DNA from: Phycisphaerae bacterium
GTDB taxonomy: Bacteria; Planctomycetota; Phycisphaerae; UBA1845
Direction: 5' to 3'
NCBI GenBank assembly: GCA_029260135.1
Contig: JAJDDV010000162.1
Span: 1-58,494, forward strand
Length of the DNA stretch: 58,494 bases
Shown here: one piece after another, positions 36,261-44,740 of the stretch
How the letters are laid out: the number at the start of each line of letters is the position of its first letter
How positions within the stretch are numbered: the first letter of the stretch is position 1
Made by a program: the position numbers and the translations under genes
The notes under the pieces: model-generated
Seen by the model: the letters and a program-made list of their open reading frames with translations, nothing else
Database searches by the model: none
What the model was told of the DNA's origin: nothing

Positions 36261-37856
36261 ATGTACAAGTGGTTTCTGGCGATCCGATACTTGAGGACCA
36301 AGCTGATTGCCGTTTTCGGCATCGCCAGTGTCATGCTGTGTGTGGCGATGGTATTGGTCGTGCTGAGCGTGATGGGGGGGTTTCTCGACACGGTTCGTGA
36401 ACGAGCCCGCGGGCTACACAGTGAAATCGTACTTGAAGCCGGAACGCTCCAGGGCGTTCCTTACTACGAAGAATTCGGCGCCTATTTGCAGCAACAACTT
36501 CCCGGTGTCGTCGACATCGTCACGCCGGTCATCTACACGTATGGGATCTTCCGGGTACCCGCGACGACATGGACGAAGCCTGCTCGCGTGCTCGGCGTTC
36601 ACCTCGATGACTACGTCCGCGTGAACACGTTCGCCGGCGGTCTCCACTATGACAAGTATTACCCAGGGTCCAGCCGGCTTGACCCGCAGTCGATGCCGGT
36701 GGCGGGTGTCGGCCCGTCGGGTGACCTGGTGCTGCCACCCGATCTGCAGCAAGCCAACGCCTCCTGGCGCGAATCCGAAGCCGATCCAGAGGCCCTGACT
36801 GCATACGACGCGGATCCGTTCGTCGAGGCGCCTTATCCGTACGTTACCGCCACGCCGCGCAGCACCAGCGAACGCGTCTACGCGGCCGAGCCTGGTCCGC
36901 CGCGCTATGCCGGCCCCGAGCGTGACGGCGTGATCGTCGGCGTCGATTTGCTCTTCGCCCGGCGCACGAGCGGCACCTTTGAACGATACCTCGCCCGGGG
37001 GGCTGACGTCGCCTTGACCCTGATGCCTCTGAGCCCGGCCGGAAACCCGATGGGTGAATTGCCCTCGAAGGTGCCGCTTCGATATGTGGACGACTCGCGC
37101 ACCGGTATCTTCGAAATCGACAGCCTCTGCGTCTACGTAGACTTCGACATGCTGCAGCACCGACTGGCCATGGATCCGCAGCCGCTCGCCGATGGCGGTA
37201 TGACCAAGCCCCGGGCAAACCAACTTCTGATCTCGACGCGCGAAGGCGTTGACATCAACGAGGCGAAGGACCAGATCGCCATGGCGTGGTCTGTCTATGG
37301 TGCGTCGCTGGGGCTTGATCCGGATTCCCAGGAAGCGCGGGCCTTGGGACTGGCCGCGGTCTACACCTGGGAGGACATGCAGCGTCAGTTCATCAACGCG
37401 GTAGAGAAAGAGAAGGTCCTGGTCACGTTCCTCTTTACGCTGATCAGCATGGTGGCCATCGTTCTGGTCGGCTGCATTTTCTACATGATCGTCGAGAAGA
37501 AGACGCGCGACATCGGAATCTTGAAGTCCATCGGTGCATCCAGTCTTGGCGTCGCCGGGCTGTTTGTCGTTTATGCCGGTGCCGTCGGGCTGGTCGGGTC
37601 TATTCTCGGGACGATCTTTGGTTCCGTTGTGGTTTGGTACATTAACGACATCCAGGATTTTCTGGCGAGCTTGCACCCGCAGCTTCGTATGTGGAGCCCC
37701 GATGTCTACTCGTTCGATCAGATACCCAACGTGGTCAAGCAGGCGGATGCCGTTTGGGTTGCGTCCATGGCCGTGCTGGCCTCCATCCTCGGTTCGATCA
37801 TTCCCGCGCGGATCGCGGGACGTGTGTGGCCGGTCGAGGCGTTACGATACGAATAG
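36261..37856 (+). CDS. LolC/LolE family lipoprotein-release ABC permease
   Basis: A single inner-membrane permease of the FtsX/MacB fold (531 aa): TM1 at about 12-38 ('IASVMLCVAMVLVVLSVMGGF' in pieces), a large periplasmic domain at about 40-385, and three C-terminal TMs between about 390 and 525 with 'EKKTRDIGILKSIGAS'. It is some 120 residues longer than E. coli LolC or LolE, mainly from a Pro/Tyr-rich insertion at about 135-240 in the periplasmic part. With the ATPase encoded next it would extract lipoproteins from the inner membrane for delivery to the outer membrane. As only one permease gene is present, it probably works as a homodimer. Confidence 0.85.
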   Translation: MYKWFLAIRYLRTKLIAVFGIASVMLCVAMVLVVLSVMGGFLDTVRERARGLHSEIVLEAGTLQGVPYYEEFGAYLQQQLPGVVDIVTPVIYTYGIFRVPATTWTKPARVLGVHLDDYVRVNTFAGGLHYDKYYPGSSRLDPQSMPVAGVGPSGDLVLPPDLQQANASWRESEADPEALTAYDADPFVEAPYPYVTATPRSTSERVYAAEPGPPRYAGPERDGVIVGVDLLFARRTSGTFERYLARGADVALTLMPLSPAGNPMGELPSKVPLRYVDDSRTGIFEIDSLCVYVDFDMLQHRLAMDPQPLADGGMTKPRANQLLISTREGVDINEAKDQIAMAWSVYGASLGLDPDSQEARALGLAAVYTWEDMQRQFINAVEKEKVLVTFLFTLISMVAIVLVGCIFYMIVEKKTRDIGILKSIGASSLGVAGLFVVYAGAVGLVGSILGTIFGSVVVWYINDIQDFLASLHPQLRMWSPDVYSFDQIPNVVKQADAVWVASMAVLASILGSIIPARIAGRVWPVEALRYE

Positions 37857-37896
37857 GGTGTGCGGGACCGGCTCTTGACCGGCAGGAATCGACGAA

Positions 37897-38637
37897 ATGC
37901 TTCGAGCAAGAGGCCTTCACAAGTCTTACCGCATGGGGCGCAGCCACGTGCATGTATTGCGCGGGGCGTCACTGGATGTCGGTCGAGGCGAGTTTCTGGT
38001 GATCCGCGGGGCTAGCGGTTCAGGCAAGAGCACGTTACTCCATCTTCTCGGCGCGCTCGACATCCCGGATAGAGGCTCCGTCGAGTTCGAGGGAACGGAT
38101 CTCTTCGACCGCGGCGATGCGATCCGCCGCGCGTACCGGCGTCGCAGTATCGGGTTTGTGTTTCAGTTCTATCACCTGCTTCCGGAATGCAACGTGCTGG
38201 AAAACGTACTGATGCCCAGGCTCGTGGCCCACTCGCTCTTGGGGTGGCGATCGGCTCGACGTACGGCCAGGCGCGACGCCGCGACAATCTTGGAACGTGT
38301 GGGCCTCTCGGAACGTTCCAAACACCGCCCCAGCGAGCTGTCCGGTGGCGAACGGCAACGTGTGGCCATTGCACGTGCCATCGTCAACGATCCGGTTGTG
38401 TTGCTCGCCGATGAGCCTACGGGTAATCTGGACGCCAGAATAGGGGGCGAGATCTTGGAGTTATTGACCGAGCTGAATGAGGCTGGGCAGACTGTCATCA
38501 TGGTCACGCACGACGATAAGGTGGCGTCTCGTGCCCATCGGCGAGTTCAGCTCACTGAGGGTATCATCAAGGAGATGGACGGTTCGGGCGGTGACGCAGC
38601 ATCCGCTCGACGGATCATAAAGGAGGTGGCTCCGTGA
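37897..38637 (+). CDS. lolD: LolD-type ABC transporter ATP-binding protein
   Basis: This 246-aa ATPase has Walker A 'GASGSGKST', signature 'LSGGERQRVAIARAI', Walker B 'LLADEPTGNLD' and the H-loop 'MVTHD'. The 'LLHLLGALDIPDRGSV' and 'FVFQFYHLLPE' segments are typical of the LolD/MacB branch. It energises the permease encoded immediately upstream. Its stop overlaps the ilvE start (GTGA). Confidence 0.92.
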   Translation: MLRARGLHKSYRMGRSHVHVLRGASLDVGRGEFLVIRGASGSGKSTLLHLLGALDIPDRGSVEFEGTDLFDRGDAIRRAYRRRSIGFVFQFYHLLPECNVLENVLMPRLVAHSLLGWRSARRTARRDAATILERVGLSERSKHRPSELSGGERQRVAIARAIVNDPVVLLADEPTGNLDARIGGEILELLTELNEAGQTVIMVTHDDKVASRAHRRVQLTEGIIKEMDGSGGDAASARRIIKEVAP

Positions 38638-39554
38638 GTACCGCAGCAGCGCAGACGCCGGCTATACAGAAGTCCAGCAATCCCTTTGCACCCCGGGCCG
38701 ATCTCAAGATCTGGCTCGATGGTGAGTTGGTTCCCGCACCTGAAGCGAAGATCGGCGTTTTCGACCACGGTCTGCTCTACGGAGACGGCGTGTTTGAGGG
38801 AATCCGTATTTACGGCGGGAAGATCTTCAAAGAGTCCGAGCATGTGCAGCGACTGTTCGAATCCGCCAAGGCCATTCGACTGACCATGCCCATGACGCAT
38901 GAAGCGGTTTGCGACGCGATGCACGAGGCCATGGCGGCGAATGGTATCACAGGCGATGGCTACATTCGCTTGGTCGTCACGCGAGGTGTCGGCTCACTCG
39001 GGATTTCCGTGGCGCATACCGCCTGCCCATCCGTCTTCATTATTGCCGACAAGATCGCACTCTATCCTCCCGAGGTCTACGAGCGGGGGCTCACCTGCAT
39101 CGTTTGCGGACTTGCCAGAAACCACCCGAATACCACGAGCCCGCGCGTGAAGTCCCTCAACTACCTCAACAACGTGATGGCCAAAGCCGAGGCGAGGGAG
39201 GCGGGTGCCGATGAGGCCATCATGCTGACCACCGACGGTTTCGTCTCAGAATGCACCGGAGACAATATCTTCCTTATCCGTGGTGGTGAGCTGATGACGC
39301 CGCCTGCTTCGATGGGGATTCTCGAGGGTATCACGCGCGACGTCGTGATCGAACTCGCACGCAAGCGTGGCTTGGTCGTCCACGAAAAGGTCTTGATCCG
39401 GCACGACCTCTATGTCGCAGAGGAGTGCTTTGGAACCGGGACCGCAGCCGAAATCGTACCGATCACAAGAATCGACGGGCGAGCGGTCGGAGATGGCACA
39501 CCCGGACCGATCACCAAACAACTCACCGCCGATTTCATCGACTATCGGACCTGA
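38634..39554 (+). CDS. ilvE: Branched-chain amino acid aminotransferase
   Basis: GTG 38634 has AGGAGG with 7-nt spacing and overlaps the lolD stop. The 306-aa protein is a fold-type IV PLP enzyme: 'IGVFDHGLLYGDGVFEGIRIYGG' in pieces, PLP Lys in 'VKSLNYLNNVMAK', 'FVSECTGDNIF' and 'GILEGITRDVV', with 'CFGTGTAAEIVPI' near the end. These fit IlvE rather than D-amino acid aminotransferase or aminodeoxychorismate lyase. It catalyses the last step of Leu, Ile and Val synthesis. Translational coupling to lolD is notable because the functions are unrelated. Confidence 0.93.
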   Translation: MSTAAAQTPAIQKSSNPFAPRADLKIWLDGELVPAPEAKIGVFDHGLLYGDGVFEGIRIYGGKIFKESEHVQRLFESAKAIRLTMPMTHEAVCDAMHEAMAANGITGDGYIRLVVTRGVGSLGISVAHTACPSVFIIADKIALYPPEVYERGLTCIVCGLARNHPNTTSPRVKSLNYLNNVMAKAEAREAGADEAIMLTTDGFVSECTGDNIFLIRGGELMTPPASMGILEGITRDVVIELARKRGLVVHEKVLIRHDLYVAEECFGTGTAAEIVPITRIDGRAVGDGTPGPITKQLTADFIDYRT

Positions 39555-39622
39555 ACGTAAATCCGCCGAGGGTACCCTCGGGGCTTGCCGATACACACAG
39601 CGAAGCCCAGAGGTTGCCCGTT

Positions 39623-39856
39623 ATGGATGGTTGGCTACTTGTAACTTGGTCCAGTGTCTGCGCAGGCGGCGTTCTGATGTTTCTGGGCGCTGTCGCCTCG
39701 GAGATCGCCTCCGTGGAAGACGCGATGGACGTCTTTGAGATCCAGCAGGCGCGGGCGCACCACCAGGCAAAGCAAGCCGCAGCCTCTGGGCAGGCGGGTT
39801 ACGCCGAATCCGCCACGGAGACGACCCCGGGGATCATTCGCGGGACGGGCGGTTGA
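39623..39856 (+). CDS. Small single-TM membrane protein
   Basis: ATG 39623 has AGAGG 9 nt upstream; the frame is open before it without protein-like sequence. The 77-residue product starts with a clear TM helix ('WLLVTWSSVCAGGVLMFLGAVA') followed by a charged, Ala/Gln-rich helix ('ARAHHQAKQAAASGQAG'). No family recognised. It lies between ilvE and the coiled-coil protein, all on the plus strand. Confidence 0.55.
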   Translation: MDGWLLVTWSSVCAGGVLMFLGAVASEIASVEDAMDVFEIQQARAHHQAKQAAASGQAGYAESATETTPGIIRGTGG

Positions 39857-39970
39857 CGCGACTCCGGCGTGAATTACGATGATTCACGGCTGGCGGTCCT
39901 TTGTGCGCCGCAACGCACCCGTCGCCGTGCAGGAACGGGCAGGCAACGTACTCAAGACAGGGATCTGGAC

Positions 39971-40999
39971 ATGTCGATTCCATCCAACCGATTCGCGCAA
40001 CTGCGCTGGCTTCAGAATGTCCTCTGCGTGTCCGCGCTCCTCGGCTCGCTGGTCGTGGTTGGTCTGGGCATCATGGGGGTTGGCGTCGCGTCCGGTTCAC
40101 TCAACATCTGGCTGATCATCGTCGGTGCGTTCACCCTCTTTCTGACGGTTCTGGTCATGACCTACCTACCTCTCGCCAGGAAGATGGAGTCCGCCGTCGC
40201 GCGGCAGCTTGGCGAGTTGCGAGATATGAGTGACGTTTTGACCAAGCAGCTGGCCGCGATGGAGGCGATCGAAGAGAACACGCGATTGTCCGATGCTGCC
40301 AAGTCTCTGGCCCACCGCCAGCAGGAGCTTGAAGCCCTGCGGGCTGCCATTCGCGAGGACCTGCGAATCGAGCACTGGGAGGTCGCACTCAACCTCATTG
40401 ACGAAATGGAGCGGCGTTTCGGCTGTAAGGAGGAGGCGGATCGGCTTCGTGAGGAGCTGGATCAGGCACGTGGCGACGCCATCGACGCCAAACTGCGAGA
40501 CGCCATCGAGATGGTCGATCGCCATTTTCGGGGCCACGACTGGGAGCAGGCCCAGCGCGAGATCGATCGCCTGCTCCATGCTCTTCCCGATCATGCCAAG
40601 GTCGTTGCCCTCCAGGATCGCATGGCGACCATGAAGGAAACCCACAAGCACGAGCTCATGTTGGCCTGGGAAGAGGCCGTTCGGCGAAGCGACACCGACC
40701 ACGCGATCGACGTTCTCCGGGAACTCGATCAGTACCTTTCCTCCGCCGAGGCTCAGGCCCTGCAGGCGTCCGCAAGAGACGTCTTCAAAGAGAAGCTGCT
40801 TCAAATGGGCGTCAAGTTTCGATTCGCCGTCACGGAAAAGCGATGGCAAGACGCACTGACGATCGGGCTCGAACTGGTCCGAGAGTTCCCCAACGCCCGG
40901 ATGGCCACCGAGGTTCGCGACGTCATCGATACGCTCCGCGAGCGCGCCCGTGCGAACGCCGAAATGGAGGCCGGTTCCGTTCGCGAGGTCTCTCCCTGA
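39971..40999 (+). CDS. Two-TM protein with long cytoplasmic helical/TPR-like region
   Basis: ATG 39971 is chosen because the sequence before it is not protein-like and AGGGA lies about 9 nt upstream. The 342-aa product has two TM helices at about 17-40 and 45-67. About 270 residues of alternating helices follow. The first part is a probable coiled coil ('ARKMESAVARQLGELRDMSDVLTKQ' in pieces). The rest shows TPR-like units ('EHWEVALNLIDEMERRF', 'HDWEQAQREIDRLL', 'KRWQDALTIGLELV'). It was not recognised as a named family. A scaffold in the inner membrane is a fair guess. Confidence 0.7.
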   Translation: MSIPSNRFAQLRWLQNVLCVSALLGSLVVVGLGIMGVGVASGSLNIWLIIVGAFTLFLTVLVMTYLPLARKMESAVARQLGELRDMSDVLTKQLAAMEAIEENTRLSDAAKSLAHRQQELEALRAAIREDLRIEHWEVALNLIDEMERRFGCKEEADRLREELDQARGDAIDAKLRDAIEMVDRHFRGHDWEQAQREIDRLLHALPDHAKVVALQDRMATMKETHKHELMLAWEEAVRRSDTDHAIDVLRELDQYLSSAEAQALQASARDVFKEKLLQMGVKFRFAVTEKRWQDALTIGLELVREFPNARMATEVRDVIDTLRERARANAEMEAGSVREVSP

Positions 41000-41368
41000 C
41001 CTCACGCCAGGTCGTCCGCATCTGACCGGTCCTGCTCGCCGTCCCCTCCTCCGCGTTGTGCCCCGGGCGCCATGCCACCCACCGGTTGTCGATCCGACAC
41101 TGATCTTACGCGAGGCCTTTGTGGCACTGGGAGTTATCGGACGATTGCGCCCCATGGGCCGTCGAAACGCCGGGAATTCGCTGCACGCGTTGCCGTCTGC
41201 TCCATGCGTCCAGTGTTTCTCGGACCCAGTGATTCCCCAGCGCCCGATACTTCGAGTTGCTTCTCTCAGCGGTCGATAGGCACGTTACCGGAACGAAGAA
41301 GGCTGCACGGGCGGGAATACGCGTACAGCCAGCCTGCGGACGACGTCCGATCGACCGGCGAGTGCGCC
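41000..41368. other. Intergenic region, no gene seen
   Basis: About 370 bases upstream of the diguanylate cyclase. A frame is open through it but its residues are not protein-like. No clear promoter was identified. Confidence 0.35.
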
Positions 41369-42790
41369 ATGCAGACTGCGCCAACGGACCCAACTGAAGT
41401 ATCCGCCGAGACCCGCATGTCGGATCGCGTGATCGATGCGGCGTTGAGCCTGAAGTGCAAGGCCACCGCCCTGGTGGTCGTTCTCACGCTCACCGTCGCC
41501 GCCGTGGTCACCGGCTACCTGTTGAGCTCCACGGAGGAACTCGCCCGCCACCAACATCACGATCAACTGATGGAACTCGCATCGGTTCTCGCCAACGTGG
41601 CCGCGACGCCCTTCGAAGAGAACGACACCGAAGCGCTGGAATTGCTCGCGGACGAGGCCGTCAACGGCCGTTCCTTGCTCTATGTCATCTTCTCGGATGT
41701 TGGCGGGAGGCAGCTTGCCGTCGCGGAGCGAGAGAAAGTGCAGGTCCTCAAGAAGCTCGATCGTGATCCGTCCAAACGCGTGCCCGTCCCCGGGCAACCG
41801 GTGTTTCGTGACGGAACGGAGAGAGTTCCGGTGTTTCTCGACGTGATGTACCCCGTCACGGCTCACCGACCCTCGGCCCCGTCGTGGGACAAGTCACCCT
41901 CCGCCACACGGGGAGAACTCCTGGGATACGTTCGGGCGGGGCTGCTGGCTGACGAATGGCATCGAACGATGGCAAGCCGAATGGACCTGGCCATCGGCGT
42001 CGGCGTTTTGGCGATCGTCGCCGCGATCCCCCTGGGTTTCCTATTGGTGCGGCGTATCGTCTCGCCCATGGATGGTCTGGCCGACATGATGCACCGGTTT
42101 TCACTTGGCGAGCTGGACGTTCGCAGTGCGGTTCGACGGCGCGATGAGCTCGGGCGCCTCTCGACCGCCTTCAATCGCATGGCCGACCAACATCAACAAA
42201 CGCACGAACGGATCATACGTCTCAACGCCGAGCTGGAACGTCGCGTCGCCGAACGAACGCATCAGCTCCGCGAGCTCGCCTCTCGCGACCCGTTGACCGG
42301 ACTCTACAATCGGCGCCACTTCAACGAGATGCTCGAACGTCGATTCTCCGAGGCGTTGCGCTACAAGAACGAACTCTCCTGCATCATGATCGACCTCGAT
42401 GAATTCAAGAACGTGAACGACGAGCACGGTCATCAGATGGGCGATGAGGTCCTGATGCTCGCGGCGCGTACCATCAGCGGGGAACTCCGAACGGCCGATG
42501 TGGCTGCGCGGTTCGGCGGCGATGAGTTCATCATCCTCCTTCCCCAAACGGACCTGGAACACACAGGCGTGCTCGCACAGCGCATTGTGGAGCGATTTGC
42601 CTCCGAGATCGAGCAGCGATTCCCTCAGCTCATCGCCACCATGAGCATGGGGCTAGCCAGCGTTGCCGCTATCGCCAGCCGCGATGCGGAGACCTTGGTC
42701 CGCGCCTCCGACCGCGCCCTGTACGACGCCAAGGCGGCCGGCAAGAACCGAATCGCGGTAGCCGGCGAACCCAAACCCGCCGTCGTTTGA
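41369..42790 (+). CDS. Membrane diguanylate cyclase (periplasmic sensor, HAMP, GGDEF)
   Basis: The 473-aa protein has TM1 at about 32-52, a periplasmic sensor of about 150 residues, TM2 at about 205-228, HAMP at about 229-285, a short coiled coil and a GGDEF domain at about 305-465. The latter shows 'DPLTGLYNRRHF', 'MIDLDEFKNVNDEHGH' and an intact GGDEF at 383-387. RTAD lies five residues before GGDEF, an I-site for product inhibition. It should make c-di-GMP in response to an unknown external signal. ATG 41369 has a weak ribosome site; ATG 41417 is a possible later start. This is the second diguanylate cyclase in the window. Confidence 0.88.
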   Translation: MQTAPTDPTEVSAETRMSDRVIDAALSLKCKATALVVVLTLTVAAVVTGYLLSSTEELARHQHHDQLMELASVLANVAATPFEENDTEALELLADEAVNGRSLLYVIFSDVGGRQLAVAEREKVQVLKKLDRDPSKRVPVPGQPVFRDGTERVPVFLDVMYPVTAHRPSAPSWDKSPSATRGELLGYVRAGLLADEWHRTMASRMDLAIGVGVLAIVAAIPLGFLLVRRIVSPMDGLADMMHRFSLGELDVRSAVRRRDELGRLSTAFNRMADQHQQTHERIIRLNAELERRVAERTHQLRELASRDPLTGLYNRRHFNEMLERRFSEALRYKNELSCIMIDLDEFKNVNDEHGHQMGDEVLMLAARTISGELRTADVAARFGGDEFIILLPQTDLEHTGVLAQRIVERFASEIEQRFPQLIATMSMGLASVAAIASRDAETLVRASDRALYDAKAAGKNRIAVAGEPKPAVV

Positions 42791-42953
42791 CAACTCCGTT
42801 CGTATTTCCTGCGGATTATTGTCGTTCTCTTACGAATTATAGAGCACGTCGAGGTTTGTAATCGCCGCGCGCGCCGGCGCGTGGTAGGGTATACCATAGG
42901 CGTGGATGCTCGGCGCTGTGCCGCATCCCCGGATCACACAGGAGTGCGATGCG

Positions 42954-43358
42954 ATGTTGACAGCCGTAGGCCAGTACGTCGGCGGCAAGGTCCTGACCGC
43001 GATTCTGGTCGTCGCTACCGCCGGCGCCACCATCTGGTTCTGGAAACACCCGGAACATCTCAAGACGATCTGGCTCACCATCAAATACGTCCTGGTCTGG
43101 CTTGGCTTCGTCATCGTCCTGCCCTGGGCCACGTTCTTCGTGACGCCCTGGGCTGTCTCCAAGGATTCGAACCTCGTGGTCGCGTTGATGCTCGTCGGCT
43201 ACGTGATGGCCGACGTGCTCGTGGCCGTCTCGTTGATCGGTGGCGTTTCCGGACACGACGTATTGACCTGGATGGTGCTTTTGCTTGGATTCCTGGCAGC
43301 CGGGGTTTATAATTACATGGTCTGTGAATTCCAGGCCGAGCGTTTGGAGCAGGTCTAG
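42954..43358 (+). CDS. Small multi-TM membrane protein
   Basis: ATG 42954 has AGGAG 9 nt upstream. The 134-residue product shows about four TM helices ('VLTAILVVATAGATIWF', 'IWLTIKYVLVWLGFVIVLPWA', 'VVALMLVGYVMADVLVAVSLI', 'VLTWMVLLLGFLAAGVYNYM', each approximate). No family was recognised. It lies 27 nt before the kinase gene and begins the run of genes that I treat as an ESCRT-like cluster, so it may be its membrane partner. Confidence 0.65.
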   Translation: MLTAVGQYVGGKVLTAILVVATAGATIWFWKHPEHLKTIWLTIKYVLVWLGFVIVLPWATFFVTPWAVSKDSNLVVALMLVGYVMADVLVAVSLIGGVSGHDVLTWMVLLLGFLAAGVYNYMVCEFQAERLEQV

Positions 43359-43385
43359 CGCGTACGCCGAAGAAAGGAAAGCGAA

Positions 43386-44432
43386 ATGTCCGCGTTGCGG
43401 GAGGGACTGCGAATCAGCAACTACCTGCTCGAGCAGCGACTCGGCGCAGGGAGTTTCGGTGAGGTGTGGCGTGCCAAGCACCATGTCTTTGGTGACCTCG
43501 TTGCTATCAAGGTTCCCACCGATGCGCAGTTCGTTCGCAACTTGCAGCGCGAAGGCGTTGCCGTACACGGCCTCAAACACGCCAACATCGTGCGGGCGAT
43601 TGACCTCGATCCCTACGCTGATCCGCCTTACTTCATCATGGAATTCGTCGACGGACCGTCACTTCGCGAGGCTATCGACGAACGCGGTGCGAGCTTCCCC
43701 ATCCCCGCCGCCGTAGCCATCATGCGCGGCATCCTCCACGGCCTCACCGCCGCCCACGATGCCGGGCTGATTCACCGCGACGTCAAACCCGCCAACATCT
43801 TGCTCCATCAACCGCCCAAAGACCTCACGTCGATCTCCGAGCAGTCCATCAAGATCACCGACTTCGGACTTGGCCACGCAGGGGGCGTGACCACACAGTC
43901 CATCATGCAGAGCGGGAGCATGCTCACCGACGAAGGCCGAAGTATTGCCGGCACGCTCGCCTACATGTCCCCCGAACAGAAAGAGGGAAACGACCTCGAT
44001 CCGCGAAGTGACCTCTACGCCTGCGGTATCATCCTGTTCGAAATGCTCACCGGAGAACGACCCCAGGGAAGCGATTGGCCCAGCTCCCTGCGTCGCGAGG
44101 TTCCCGAATACCTGGACCAGGTCTTTAGGGCGTGCTACACACACCGCGACCGCCGGTACCCGACGACAAAAGAGATGCTCGCCGCACTGGCCAGCACCGT
44201 CGAGCCCGGGGCCCTCCCCGTTCCACCACCGCCACCGCCTCCGCGCTCGGGGAACGGTTCCCCCTGCCCGTCGTGTGAGCGACCCGTACATGCAGACGAT
44301 CAGTTCTGCATTCATTGCGGCCACCAACTGGCCGCTCGAGTTGCACGCTGCTCGAAGTGTGAAGCCTACGTGCGACCGACCGACCGATTCTGCATCTTCT
44401 GTGGGAATGACCTGTGTGTACTGAAGCCGTAA
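43386..44432 (+). CDS. Ser/Thr protein kinase with C-terminal double zinc ribbon
   Basis: The 348-aa protein has a Hanks-type kinase domain (about 12-280): glycine loop 'GAGSFGEVW', Lys in 'VAIKVP', His130-Arg-Asp132 in 'HRDVKPANI', Asp159-Phe-Gly, 'GTLAYMSPEQ' and 'DLYACGIILFEMLTGE'. All catalytic residues are present. A poly-proline linker leads to two zinc ribbons: 'CPSC' with 'CIHCG', and 'CSKC' with 'CIFCG'. There is no TM helix or PASTA domain, so it is cytosolic. It heads a gene run that includes another zinc-ribbon protein and the ESCRT-III-like proteins, which are plausible substrates. AAAGGAAAG precedes the start. Confidence 0.9.
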   Translation: MSALREGLRISNYLLEQRLGAGSFGEVWRAKHHVFGDLVAIKVPTDAQFVRNLQREGVAVHGLKHANIVRAIDLDPYADPPYFIMEFVDGPSLREAIDERGASFPIPAAVAIMRGILHGLTAAHDAGLIHRDVKPANILLHQPPKDLTSISEQSIKITDFGLGHAGGVTTQSIMQSGSMLTDEGRSIAGTLAYMSPEQKEGNDLDPRSDLYACGIILFEMLTGERPQGSDWPSSLRREVPEYLDQVFRACYTHRDRRYPTTKEMLAALASTVEPGALPVPPPPPPPRSGNGSPCPSCERPVHADDQFCIHCGHQLAARVARCSKCEAYVRPTDRFCIFCGNDLCVLKP

Positions 44433-44448
44433 CTTCGGAGAGACGGTA

Positions 44449-44709
44449 ATGCAGGTCGATGCCGTGGTCATCTTGCTGGTCCTGGTGCTGGGATGTGCCG
44501 CATTCTTCTTCGGCCTCTTTTATCTTGCGCTGCGAGCCCTCGCCTGGATGGGACGCGGAATGTGGGGAACCGTCAGGCCGACCGGTAAGCGTGGCACGGC
44601 CGCGGGCTCGGCGTCGCGACCGAGAGTCTGTCCGCGCGATCGCTGCCGAAGGCTCGAATATCGCGCCGAAGCGCGGTACTGTGGCCAATGCGGCGAGCCG
44701 CTTTTCTAA
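44449..44709 (+). CDS. Small TM protein with C-terminal zinc ribbon
   Basis: The 86-residue product has one strong N-terminal TM helix ('VVILLVLVLGCAAFFFGLFYLAL' in pieces), a basic linker, and a C-terminal zinc ribbon with 'CPRDRC' and 'CGQCG'. GGAGAG precedes ATG. It follows the kinase by 16 nt. Membrane-tethered zinc ribbons next to PspA-family genes are known from Bacillus (the ydjFGHI operon), which fits the neighbourhood here. Confidence 0.75.
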   Translation: MQVDAVVILLVLVLGCAAFFFGLFYLALRALAWMGRGMWGTVRPTGKRGTAAGSASRPRVCPRDRCRRLEYRAEARYCGQCGEPLF

Positions 44710-44740
44710 GCGCGCCGACTCGATTACGCTGGGGACTGTG

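Noticed and set aside
36414-37676. A 420-codon open frame on the minus strand
   Set aside because: Antisense to the LolC/E gene and without protein-like composition.
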